A stretch of 64,000 nt of DNA, from NCBI GenBank assembly GCA_900542495.1, contig UQNW01000011.1, positions 45,652 through 109,651 of the forward strand, in the 5' to 3' direction. This stretch comes from an uncultured Roseburia sp. GTDB taxonomy: Bacteria; Bacillota; Clostridia; Lachnospirales; Lachnospiraceae. The notes beneath the pieces are model-generated. The model saw only the letters and a list, made by a program, of their open reading frames with translations. It made no database searches and was not told the origin of the DNA. The translations under genes and the position numbers were made by a program. Of the stretch, positions 16,987 through 24,138 are shown one piece after another (position 1 is the stretch's first letter; each line of letters begins with the position of its first letter).

Positions 16987-17443
16987 ATCGCACTGTCCCT
17001 CCATATAAAACATTCACGGTATTGTCATGAATACCTGGGAAATGAAACAGCCCCTTTTTCTTCACGATTGCCACTTTCAGATAATCCCCGCGCTCAAATT
17101 CATACACCTGATTTTCCTCTAATTCTGATAACATATCTTCTTCATCATAAAACGTACTCTCATAGGAATACTTTCCCTGATCCAATACAATCTCTTTTTG
17201 TTCCCGGTACATATGCACTTCATAGAGTCCTGTCGCAGCCGAGATTTCTTTGTAAAACTGCCGGTACATTTCCATTGTGAGAAAACCTGTATTGCAGATA
17301 CTGTCTACGAATTCTGTATTGATTGTCAGAAGATACATCTGCTCTGCTGATTTTGCCCGCTCACTCATATACAAAAGCGGCATTCCTGTAAACACTGCCA
17401 CCGCAAATAAAATAGCGGTCACTCTTCCAAATATTTCATCCAT
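16973..17443 (-). CDS. Pilin-like/minor pseudopilin protein of the Tad-like locus
   Basis: 156 residues. One N-terminal hydrophobic helix (ILFAVAVFTGMPLLYM, about residues 11-26), then a globular part containing the stretch NTGFLTMEMYRQFYKEISAATG, a pattern I associate with small membrane-anchored proteins in clostridial Tad-type loci (recollection, not checked). ATG 17443 lies inside the end of the preceding 69-residue gene (25-base overlap), showing tight coupling. The fold is probably pilin-like, but no classical prepilin cleavage site (G followed by E at +5) is visible. Confidence 0.6.
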   Translation of the reverse strand: MDEIFGRVTAILFAVAVFTGMPLLYMSERAKSAEQMYLLTINTEFVDSICNTGFLTMEMYRQFYKEISAATGLYEVHMYREQKEIVLDQGKYSYESTFYDEEDMLSELEENQVYEFERGDYLKVAIVKKKGLFHFPGIHDNTVNVLYGGTVRYEDF

Positions 17444-17628
17444 TCAGACACATCATCCTCCCTTTGTGAAACGTTCTCCACTGTGACAGTTCTCTGCTCC
17501 AGCATCCGTTTCTCTGCTGTCTCCTCCAGCGCAAGACTGCTGCTTACAGCCTGCGCGGCAAGCTGCATTGCTATAAGGAACATTACAAGTGAAGCTCCCA
17601 TTAACAATCCCTGTAACCCTTCTTCCAT
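17419..17628 (-). CDS. Small pilin-like membrane protein, 69 residues
   Basis: Starts MEEGLQGLLMGASLVMFLIA, a hydrophobic helix, followed by a charged tail. The start resembles that of the next gene upstream (MENSLKGLMLAAGIII): both have ME, then L-x-G-L, then a small-residue hydrophobic run, so they look like paralogues with a common processing or assembly signal. ATG 17628 has GAGGGG about 10 bases upstream. Candidate Flp-type minor pilin. Confidence 0.62.
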   Translation of the reverse strand: MEEGLQGLLMGASLVMFLIAMQLAAQAVSSSLALEETAEKRMLEQRTVTVENVSQREDDVSEWMKYLEE

Positions 17629-17660
17629 CTCTTATATGCCCCTCTTTTCATCACAAACGC

Positions 17661-18110
17661 TTATACCTGCACAAAAACAATCCCTATAATCGTTCCATTG
17701 ACATCTTTTACGATACTTCCCTGAAAACGTGCCGTTGGATTAATATACTTGTCGCTTGCCACATCCTGTGCATTTTTATAGCTGTTATCTAATTCTTTTC
17801 CTAATTCGCCTTTTTCGGCGTCAAAATTATAATTGTAGTATGTTTTATTTTTATTCGTCTGCACTAAAATTCCCATTGTCTCATCACTGAATTTTCTTAT
17901 GACATTCAGCACTTCACTTCCTGACACTTCCGTTCCGTCATACATTGTTTTGGAAGCATCGGTAAATTCTGCCTGAAGCTGGTTGATCTGCCCGGTTCCC
18001 TCCGATGCAGTATCCCTTGCCTCCCTTGCGATGTAAAATCCAAGACTGATAATAATGCATGTAATAATAATACCTGCTGCCAACATTAATCCCTTTAAAC
18101 TATTTTCCAT
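17661..18110 (-). CDS. Pilin-like protein of the Tad-like locus
   Basis: 149 residues. The N-terminal helix MENSLKGLMLAAGIIITCIIIS is followed by a soluble domain of alternating strands, like a major pilin. A possible prepilin-type cut after KG would leave LMLAAG; the usual Glu at +5 is missing. ATG 18110 has GGAAGG about 9 bases upstream; an upstream in-frame start at 18170 would overlap the spacer and has no site. It follows the platform protein by 68 bases. Confidence 0.65.
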   Translation of the reverse strand: MENSLKGLMLAAGIIITCIIISLGFYIAREARDTASEGTGQINQLQAEFTDASKTMYDGTEVSGSEVLNVIRKFSDETMGILVQTNKNKTYYNYNFDAEKGELGKELDNSYKNAQDVASDKYINPTARFQGSIVKDVNGTIIGIVFVQV

Positions 18111-18178
18111 AAAATATACCTTCCTTTTCTTCTGATTTTCGGACTGCGTTCCATTCAATCCCAACGCCAAAATCCATA

Positions 18179-19822
18179 CTAAAAAAATCCTGTCATTCCC
18201 TGACTGTATGCGTGAAGCTCACTTAAGCCCTCTGCCACAAACGGGATAACCAGCTTTAAAATAATCAACAGAAACAACGGCAGATATGCCACCATTTTTG
18301 CAAGCGCAATGCATTCTCCCTGATAATTCTTTCGTTCTTCCATATTTTTCTTCAAAAAATAGGCTCTTTCATCTTCAAGATTCAAAAACGCTTCTTCCAC
18401 TGGCAGCTCCTCGCAAAATTCCAATGCATCACAGATTCTCTGCACCGGTTCATCCGGGATTTCCTGTTTTAATCTCTGCAATGTCTCCATACGATGATAA
18501 GAAAAATGATCGACTGCCTCCGCCATCTGACTTTTAAAAAGAACAGCAAAGTTCTCCATCTGTCCCAAAATTTCTTCTACTGTCGTTTTCTCATAATGGA
18601 TCAGTAACAGCACAACTGTCTGCAGTCTTAAACATTCACTCATCCTTTTCTCTCTGGATTTCCACTGCTCTGCTGCCAGCAAAAGTTCCGGGATCTGAGC
18701 CGCTAATACTGCGACTACAAGTATCATCAAAATATGATACCAGCATAACCGGATTTTCTGATATGCCTCCCACTGTGAATACAGTGCGCTTTCAAGTTCC
18801 CCGGCTGACTGCTCGGACTCTCCTGCTAAAAGTTCCTGTTTTAATTCCTTCCAAAGAGTCATCTGCTCCAGCGTCTTTTTGAATACCGTCTCCTGCTCTT
18901 TTCCTGTGACAGCTGCTATCTGTTTCACAAGGTTCTGATACTTCTCTTTTACCTGTTCTTGTGCTTTTTCCGGCAGGACCATAAGCTGATAGGACGGAAT
19001 CTTTACCTGTGACAGAATCTGTGTGCGCTGCACGTTCTGATATGCAGTGAGAAATAGCAGACTTCCCACAAATGCAACGGTAAAAAAACATATTTTTTTC
19101 ATCAGAAATACCCTGATATTTCCAAATCCCTGTAATTGTTTGATCTGCTCATTTTTCTGCAGGCACTTCGTGTAATGCTTCTTCACGTAGCGGTCTAATA
19201 AATTTGTGATCCACGGAAACTGTAACAGCCATTTTTCAAGCTGATACCGGTCTTTTTGTTCTTCCTCCGGGAGCAGCAGCCATAAAATAAGTCCATATAT
19301 TCCAATCGTACCTGCAAATAAAAGTACCGTCGAAAGCATTCCGTAACTGCCGTAATAATAAGCTGCCAGACCATCCGATACCCGGATTGCCCAGATCCGG
19401 ACAAGCGGCAGAAAGCAGACCGGGAGAACGGCTAACAGATCTAAGCCCATAAATCCATGCATTTTCGCTTTACAGAGCAGTAAATTTTCACGGATTTCTT
19501 CTTTCAGATATTGAAGATTCCGTTGGAATACCGAATACCCGTCTGCCAGTTCATCGCCATCCTCTCTTATAATTGCACAGACAGCCTCATATACACGCAC
19601 ATAAGAATGTTCTGAAGGAAGCGTGATCTTATATTTTTCTTCCGCCTCTGACACTGCTTCCGTAATGTTCTTCTGTTTTCCATAGGCAACTGACAGTTCA
19701 GAGAGATAGTGTTCAAATGCTTCCTCCTGCATGACCGTCTTTTTCCAGAGATTTTTCCTGCGGTTGCATCTTACGAACAGGATTGCTAATGCCGCATACA
19801 GCATTCCTTCAAATATCCACAT
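18179..19822 (-). CDS. Tad-type inner-membrane platform protein (TadB/TadC-like)
   Basis: 547 residues. Two similar halves of hydrophobic helices with Glu/Lys-rich cytoplasmic loops: helices near the N-terminus and 125-145, 160-185, 245-265 in the first half, then 365-385 and a C-terminal LPLFLLIILKLVIPFVAEGL. This duplicated F-domain layout suggests TadB and TadC merged into one protein. It starts at ATG 19822, overlapping the ATPase gene by 14 bases. Similarity is by architecture and context; I did not see a strong single motif. Confidence 0.68.
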   Translation of the reverse strand: MWIFEGMLYAALAILFVRCNRRKNLWKKTVMQEEAFEHYLSELSVAYGKQKNITEAVSEAEEKYKITLPSEHSYVRVYEAVCAIIREDGDELADGYSVFQRNLQYLKEEIRENLLLCKAKMHGFMGLDLLAVLPVCFLPLVRIWAIRVSDGLAAYYYGSYGMLSTVLLFAGTIGIYGLILWLLLPEEEQKDRYQLEKWLLQFPWITNLLDRYVKKHYTKCLQKNEQIKQLQGFGNIRVFLMKKICFFTVAFVGSLLFLTAYQNVQRTQILSQVKIPSYQLMVLPEKAQEQVKEKYQNLVKQIAAVTGKEQETVFKKTLEQMTLWKELKQELLAGESEQSAGELESALYSQWEAYQKIRLCWYHILMILVVAVLAAQIPELLLAAEQWKSREKRMSECLRLQTVVLLLIHYEKTTVEEILGQMENFAVLFKSQMAEAVDHFSYHRMETLQRLKQEIPDEPVQRICDALEFCEELPVEEAFLNLEDERAYFLKKNMEERKNYQGECIALAKMVAYLPLFLLIILKLVIPFVAEGLSELHAYSQGMTGFF

Positions 19823-21428
19823 TTGAAAATGCCTCCTTCTCCTCCTTCGTCAGCCATTTCACCATTTCCGCCCGTGTTGTCTCGCTGATCGTATGTAATC
19901 TTACATACTTTTCTCCGTCAAACCGTATGAGTTCCACAATCCGGTACCCTTCCGGATTTTCCGTGTCCGGAACGATCTCACTGATCCGTTCAATGTAACG
20001 CCGCCCTTCTCTGCTCATATGAAGGTGCACGTCAAAACGCACCACTTCCGTTACCTGCTCTAAGGCAATCTTCTCTGACTGAAAACTGCCTTCCTTCAAA
20101 AGACTGTTCCGCAGTGACAGCAAAAGGCTTCGCGTTGTCTTAGCATGATGTGTAAAAATCGTAAACAGTGAGCCTGTCTGACCACTCTCGATCATCCAGG
20201 ATGCCACTTTCGCACTGACAACCTCTCCGATGATACTCACCGCTCCGTCTGTCTTTTTCTGTACTTCTAATGCCTCCTGTCCGTCGATTCCACCATGCGC
20301 CGTCATTCCTGCCGTCTCCCGGAATGTCACGATATTTCTGTTTTGATAACGCTCCCGTAAATGCAGTTCAAATGCTAATTCCAATACACGAATCGTGTAT
20401 TCTTCCGGAATCTCTTCCACCATTGCTGTGAGCAGTGTTGTTTTGCCGCAACCCTGCATGCCTGTGACAGCCGTCACCTGACAGCCTTTCATCAGCCACT
20501 TCAAAAGTTCTACCGGAATCTCCGCATGTTCTCCTGTCACAAGCTGTTTTAGCGAAACTTCCGGGATATTATCCAGCTTTCGGACAAAAAACATCCAGTT
20601 TTCCGAAAAGTCCGGCCGTGCAACAACGACTCTCGCATGGTCAGCCATTTCATGAACCAGATATCCTTTTTTTCTGGAAATCTCACCCGGCTGATGATAA
20701 CGGCAGAGATTTCTTGCGATCCGCTCTACCTCCTCCTCCCGTTCAAAATCGAGAAACGGCAGCCACACACTCCTTCCATGATAGAAGATCCATGCACTGT
20801 GATAGGTTCCCTCTTTGCCGGAAACACCACCTGAAACGCCGTCGATCTTCATATCACGTATCTCATCAATCGCTCCTAAGCCTTTATAATAGGCATAAAT
20901 CTTTCTGCTCAATAGTTCTATCTGCTCAATAAATCTTAATTTTCTTCCGCAGACTGCATAGACGGCATCCACCTGTTGTTCCGTGATGACATTCTTTGTC
21001 CCTGATAATAACCCATGCTCCTCAATAAGCCTCTCAAGCGCCCCACTTCCATACTGTTCCCCATATAAAAATAATAAAATGTCGAACTTCACAGATGCCT
21101 GTTTTCTGCCTTTTTCCGAGAAGAAAAAAGTGTGTTCTATCATCTCTTCATCCATTTTCATTCCATTTAACAAAAATTCCTGAATAAATGTGATCAGATA
21201 TTCCTTCACCTGCAGATTGCCTGTTCCTGCTTCCTTTAAATATCTGCGAAGTTCTTCCTTCTGCCTCAACAGACGAAAAGTCTGCTTTTCATCCAGTTTC
21301 AGTTCATAGAGATTTCTGCGCAAAATACGGTTTACATGCTCACTCACACGCTCCACAAGTTCCTGTCTGGTAATCTCCTGCTCTTTTGCCTCAGATATGC
21401 CCTGGCTTTTTGCTTCTTCCCCTGTCAC
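19809..21428 (-). CDS. TadA/CpaF-type secretion ATPase (divergent)
   Basis: 539 residues. The C-terminal half is a VirB11/CpaF-like hexameric ATPase: Walker A GMQGCGKTTLL, the Asp/Glu box RVLELAFELHLRERY, a Walker B-like AVSIIGEVVSAKVA, and the His box GSLFTIFTHHAKTTRS. In common TadA the Walker B region reads IIVGEVRG and the His box TTIHANS, so this one is clearly diverged. The N-terminal ~200 residues include helices typical of CpaF. It starts with GTG at 21428 in a 4-base GTGA overlap with the preceding stop. It powers assembly or retraction of the pilus-like structure. Confidence 0.82.
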   Translation of the reverse strand: MTGEEAKSQGISEAKEQEITRQELVERVSEHVNRILRRNLYELKLDEKQTFRLLRQKEELRRYLKEAGTGNLQVKEYLITFIQEFLLNGMKMDEEMIEHTFFFSEKGRKQASVKFDILLFLYGEQYGSGALERLIEEHGLLSGTKNVITEQQVDAVYAVCGRKLRFIEQIELLSRKIYAYYKGLGAIDEIRDMKIDGVSGGVSGKEGTYHSAWIFYHGRSVWLPFLDFEREEEVERIARNLCRYHQPGEISRKKGYLVHEMADHARVVVARPDFSENWMFFVRKLDNIPEVSLKQLVTGEHAEIPVELLKWLMKGCQVTAVTGMQGCGKTTLLTAMVEEIPEEYTIRVLELAFELHLRERYQNRNIVTFRETAGMTAHGGIDGQEALEVQKKTDGAVSIIGEVVSAKVASWMIESGQTGSLFTIFTHHAKTTRSLLLSLRNSLLKEGSFQSEKIALEQVTEVVRFDVHLHMSREGRRYIERISEIVPDTENPEGYRIVELIRFDGEKYVRLHTISETTRAEMVKWLTKEEKEAFSNVDI

Positions 21429-22270
21429 TTCTGTTCCCTTCCCCTCGCTTTTGTCTCTTTGCCTGCTTTCACCTGCTTAGATCTTTGAATGATAATCTGT
21501 ACTGTATGTTCTAATTCTTCGAAAAAATACTCGCGCATATCCGTCGGAAGCAAAAGCTTTTTCCCTCGTATGTACTTATCTAGTTTTCCCTCCCGACATG
21601 CCACTTCAAACTCCGGGTTGTACGGAATGACTCCTAACTTTTCCGGCGCGACACGGTAAATTCTGTGAATGTTTTTCTTATTGTATACAGACTCTTTCTG
21701 ATAGCTTCCGATAAAATACACAACCTTGTCGGAAACATCTGCATGTTCAGAGAAAAACTGATCAAATTCCTGTGCGTTCTGCCTGAAATTGACCACAACG
21801 AGATCTGCCTGCTTCATCTGCTCCTTTGTCCAATCATCCATTCCATTTCCGCAATCAATAAAAGAGAAATCCACAGTCTCATCTAACACACGGATCACCT
21901 GACTTAAAACAGCTCTTGTCTCTTTTGGGTAATAATCGCACAACATCCGCGTCCCCTGCGGAAGACAGAATAACCTGCCATCTGATACCGTCTGAAATGC
22001 CTCCTCAAGATGATGCTTTGTAAGATTTCCATATTTTCCAGCCATCAGCAGATAATCCAGCCCTTCTAACGCGTAATATGCGCAGTCCTCATTTACCATT
22101 GTCGTATCCGGTTTTGAGAAATTATCTGCCAGATCGCGCATATGCTTCTCTGCTGCGACCATTGCCACCCGATAGCTGTATTTTGCTGCCAGCATGCTTG
22201 CTGCTGCGATCATATTCGAGGTTGTCCCACATTCTGCTTCTTCACTCCAAAATACGATTTTCAAAAACAT
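21425..22270 (-). CDS. TadZ/CpaE-like MinD-family protein with altered P-loop
   Basis: 281 residues. The fold start MFLKIVFWSEEAECGTTSNMIAAASMLA matches the first strand and P-loop of ParA/MinD ATPases, but the P-loop reads EAECGTTSN, with both lysines missing. FSFIDCGNGMDDWT corresponds to Walker B/A' and LVVVNFRQNAQEFDQF to the following strand. TadZ/CpaE proteins place the Tad machine in the cell. ATG 22270 lies 10 bases inside the preceding gene, behind AAGGGGGG. The C-terminus is basic (KAGKETKARGREQK). Confidence 0.75.
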   Translation of the reverse strand: MFLKIVFWSEEAECGTTSNMIAAASMLAAKYSYRVAMVAAEKHMRDLADNFSKPDTTMVNEDCAYYALEGLDYLLMAGKYGNLTKHHLEEAFQTVSDGRLFCLPQGTRMLCDYYPKETRAVLSQVIRVLDETVDFSFIDCGNGMDDWTKEQMKQADLVVVNFRQNAQEFDQFFSEHADVSDKVVYFIGSYQKESVYNKKNIHRIYRVAPEKLGVIPYNPEFEVACREGKLDKYIRGKKLLLPTDMREYFFEELEHTVQIIIQRSKQVKAGKETKARGREQK

Positions 22271-22920
22271 TCCCCCCTTTTTGCACGGCGGACTCCCATT
22301 AAAACTTCTTTGTAGTCCTGTCCCGAAATGTTTCTGCACAAATGAAACAATACCTTCTCAAACTCTCTCGATAAATTTGCAAAATTACGGTATCCTTCAA
22401 ACTGCATCAGCAGCCTGCAGCACTCATCTGCTTCTGAAAACGGAAGAAACATCTGGTCTAAAACAAAACAGTTCTCCTCTTCCAGTATTTTTTTGATTTT
22501 CTCTGTGCTCATATAATTTTTGCAGAAATCACGAAATAAAATACTCACAGGATGTTCCAGATGCAACAGTAACTCCCGGTATTTTTCAATCTCACATTTC
22601 TCACAATTCAACGCACAGATCAGTTCATCGCAGTCGGACATACTCTTTTCGTCCGGCCAGCTTCCAAGGTCTACAATCGTAAAATCATAGCCCTCCTTAT
22701 TCCACAGACTCCGCTCACAAAGAGCTGTGTAATCTACGTTTTTGTACGTGACAATATCCATATTCTCATTTGGTCTTGGGATGCAAAATCGCATTTTCTG
22801 CTCAAATGAATTGTCAATGACGAGAACCCTGTTCCTCATGTTCTCCAAGATGCTGGCCAGATAGATGCATAAATCTGTCTGTTCACAGCCAAAAATGCCA
22901 ATTATCTTCTGCTCACTCAA
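22261..22920 (-). CDS. Degenerate ParA/MinD-like protein, first gene of Tad-like locus
   Basis: 219 residues. IIGIFGCEQTDLCIYLASIL takes the place of a ParA P-loop, without the lysines; NRVLVIDNS and FTIVDLGSWPDEKS are the next two strands of the fold. It is likely a second, non-ATP-hydrolysing TadZ-like protein. It starts with TTG at 22920 preceded by AGGAGGCAGG. The upstream 248 bases to degV are AT-rich and must hold the promoters of both divergent units. Confidence 0.62.
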   Translation of the reverse strand: MSEQKIIGIFGCEQTDLCIYLASILENMRNRVLVIDNSFEQKMRFCIPRPNENMDIVTYKNVDYTALCERSLWNKEGYDFTIVDLGSWPDEKSMSDCDELICALNCEKCEIEKYRELLLHLEHPVSILFRDFCKNYMSTEKIKKILEEENCFVLDQMFLPFSEADECCRLLMQFEGYRNFANLSREFEKVLFHLCRNISGQDYKEVLMGVRRAKRGECF

Positions 22921-23150
22921 AAATTCCTGCCTCCTAAAAGTCCGCAGGGATGTTCCTCAATAATTAACACATTGATAAAAAAGATGTCGTTATCATACTG
23001 TCTTTTTTCTGAAATGTAAACCTTTTTCTGGAAATTTATAAATTTTTTAGAATTTGAATCATTTTCTTTCTTTTCTCATTAGAATCTTATATAATGGTGC
23101 AAGAGAGTTGTATCACAACGGAACAATTCGTGTATCAAATACTTTTAGTT

Positions 23151-23166
23151 GCAAAACAAGGAGGCT
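23151..23166 (+). repeat. Short copy of the ribosome-site repeat before degV
   Basis: GCAAAACAAGGAGGCT is identical over 16 bases to part of the repeat upstream of galK (40568-40647) and, except for one missing A, to that before ileS (54580-54655). Here it supplies the degV ribosome site, 5 bases before ATG. Confidence 0.5.
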
Positions 23167-23168
23167 TT

Positions 23169-24041
23169 ATGAAAGACTTTATCATTACAACCGACACCAC
23201 AACAGATCTTCCTGCAAGCTATGTCAACGAACATCATCTTGGCATGATGTCTCTCCCATATACGATTGAAAACCAGACTTACACATGGGAACATTCTCTC
23301 CCGGAGAAAGATTTTTATGCCATGATGCGGAATGGTTCTCTGCCGACGACCTCACAGGCAAACCCAGAAGAAGCAGGAAAACTTTTTGAAAATATTATCA
23401 AAACACAGGACGTAGACATCCTGCACATTGCATTTTCATCCGGATTGAGCGGTACTTACAACAGCTGCCGTCTCGCCGCCTCAGATCTCGCCGAGAAATA
23501 TCCTGACAATAAAATCATTGTCATTGATTCTTTATGTGCCAGCATGGGCGAGGGACTTTTCGTACACAAAGCCGTCATGATGAAAGAACAGGGAAAAAGC
23601 ATTGATGAGATTGCTGCATGGCTGGAAGAAAACAAACTTCATGTGGTACATAACTTTACCGTAGATGATCTTTTCCACCTCTATCGCGGCGGACGTGTGT
23701 CTAAAACTGCCGCTGTCGTTGGAAGCATGATCAACTTAAAACCGATCCTTCATGTCGATAATGAAGGACATCTGATTCCGCTTGCCAAAGTCCGCGGACG
23801 CAAAAAATCGCTGATTGCCCTTGTAGACAGCATGGAAAAACAGATTGGTGACTGGCGTGATAAAAACGATATTGTGTTCATTTCTCATGGAGATTCTTTA
23901 GAAGATGCGCAGTTTGTTGCAGAACTGATTAAAAAAAGACTTGGTATCGAAAGCTTTTTGATCAACCACATCGGACCTACGATCGGTGCACATTCCGGTC
24001 CGGGAACGATTGCCTTATTCTACATGGGCGATTACCGCTGA
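23169..24041 (+). CDS. DegV-family fatty-acid-binding protein
   Basis: 290 residues. DegV/FakB proteins hold a fatty acid for phosphorylation by FakA so that exogenous fatty acids enter phospholipid synthesis. Family marks: ITTDTTTDLPASY at the N-terminus, the TSQANPEE motif, FSSGLSGTYNS, and VDDLFHLYRGGRVSK with the conserved Arg. The start is ATG 23169 behind AAGGAGG; a TATAAT at 23090-23095 gives a likely -10. No fakA is seen in this window. Confidence 0.93.
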   Translation: MKDFIITTDTTTDLPASYVNEHHLGMMSLPYTIENQTYTWEHSLPEKDFYAMMRNGSLPTTSQANPEEAGKLFENIIKTQDVDILHIAFSSGLSGTYNSCRLAASDLAEKYPDNKIIVIDSLCASMGEGLFVHKAVMMKEQGKSIDEIAAWLEENKLHVVHNFTVDDLFHLYRGGRVSKTAAVVGSMINLKPILHVDNEGHLIPLAKVRGRKKSLIALVDSMEKQIGDWRDKNDIVFISHGDSLEDAQFVAELIKKRLGIESFLINHIGPTIGAHSGPGTIALFYMGDYR

Positions 24042-24082
24042 TCGGGTGTTTCATAAGTTTACATAATATTTTCAGACAAAAC

Positions 24083-24105
24083 AGGGAGCTGCATCGCAGC
24101 TCCCT
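24083..24105. terminator. Terminator hairpin between degV and helicase gene
   Basis: A perfect 10-bp stem AGGGAGCTGC / GCAGCTCCCT with a 3-base loop, followed by ACATTTATT on the plus strand and TGTTTTGTC on the minus. It lies between convergent genes. Confidence 0.65.
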
Positions 24106-24138
24106 ACATTTATTATCCATACATTTTCATTTGCCAGA

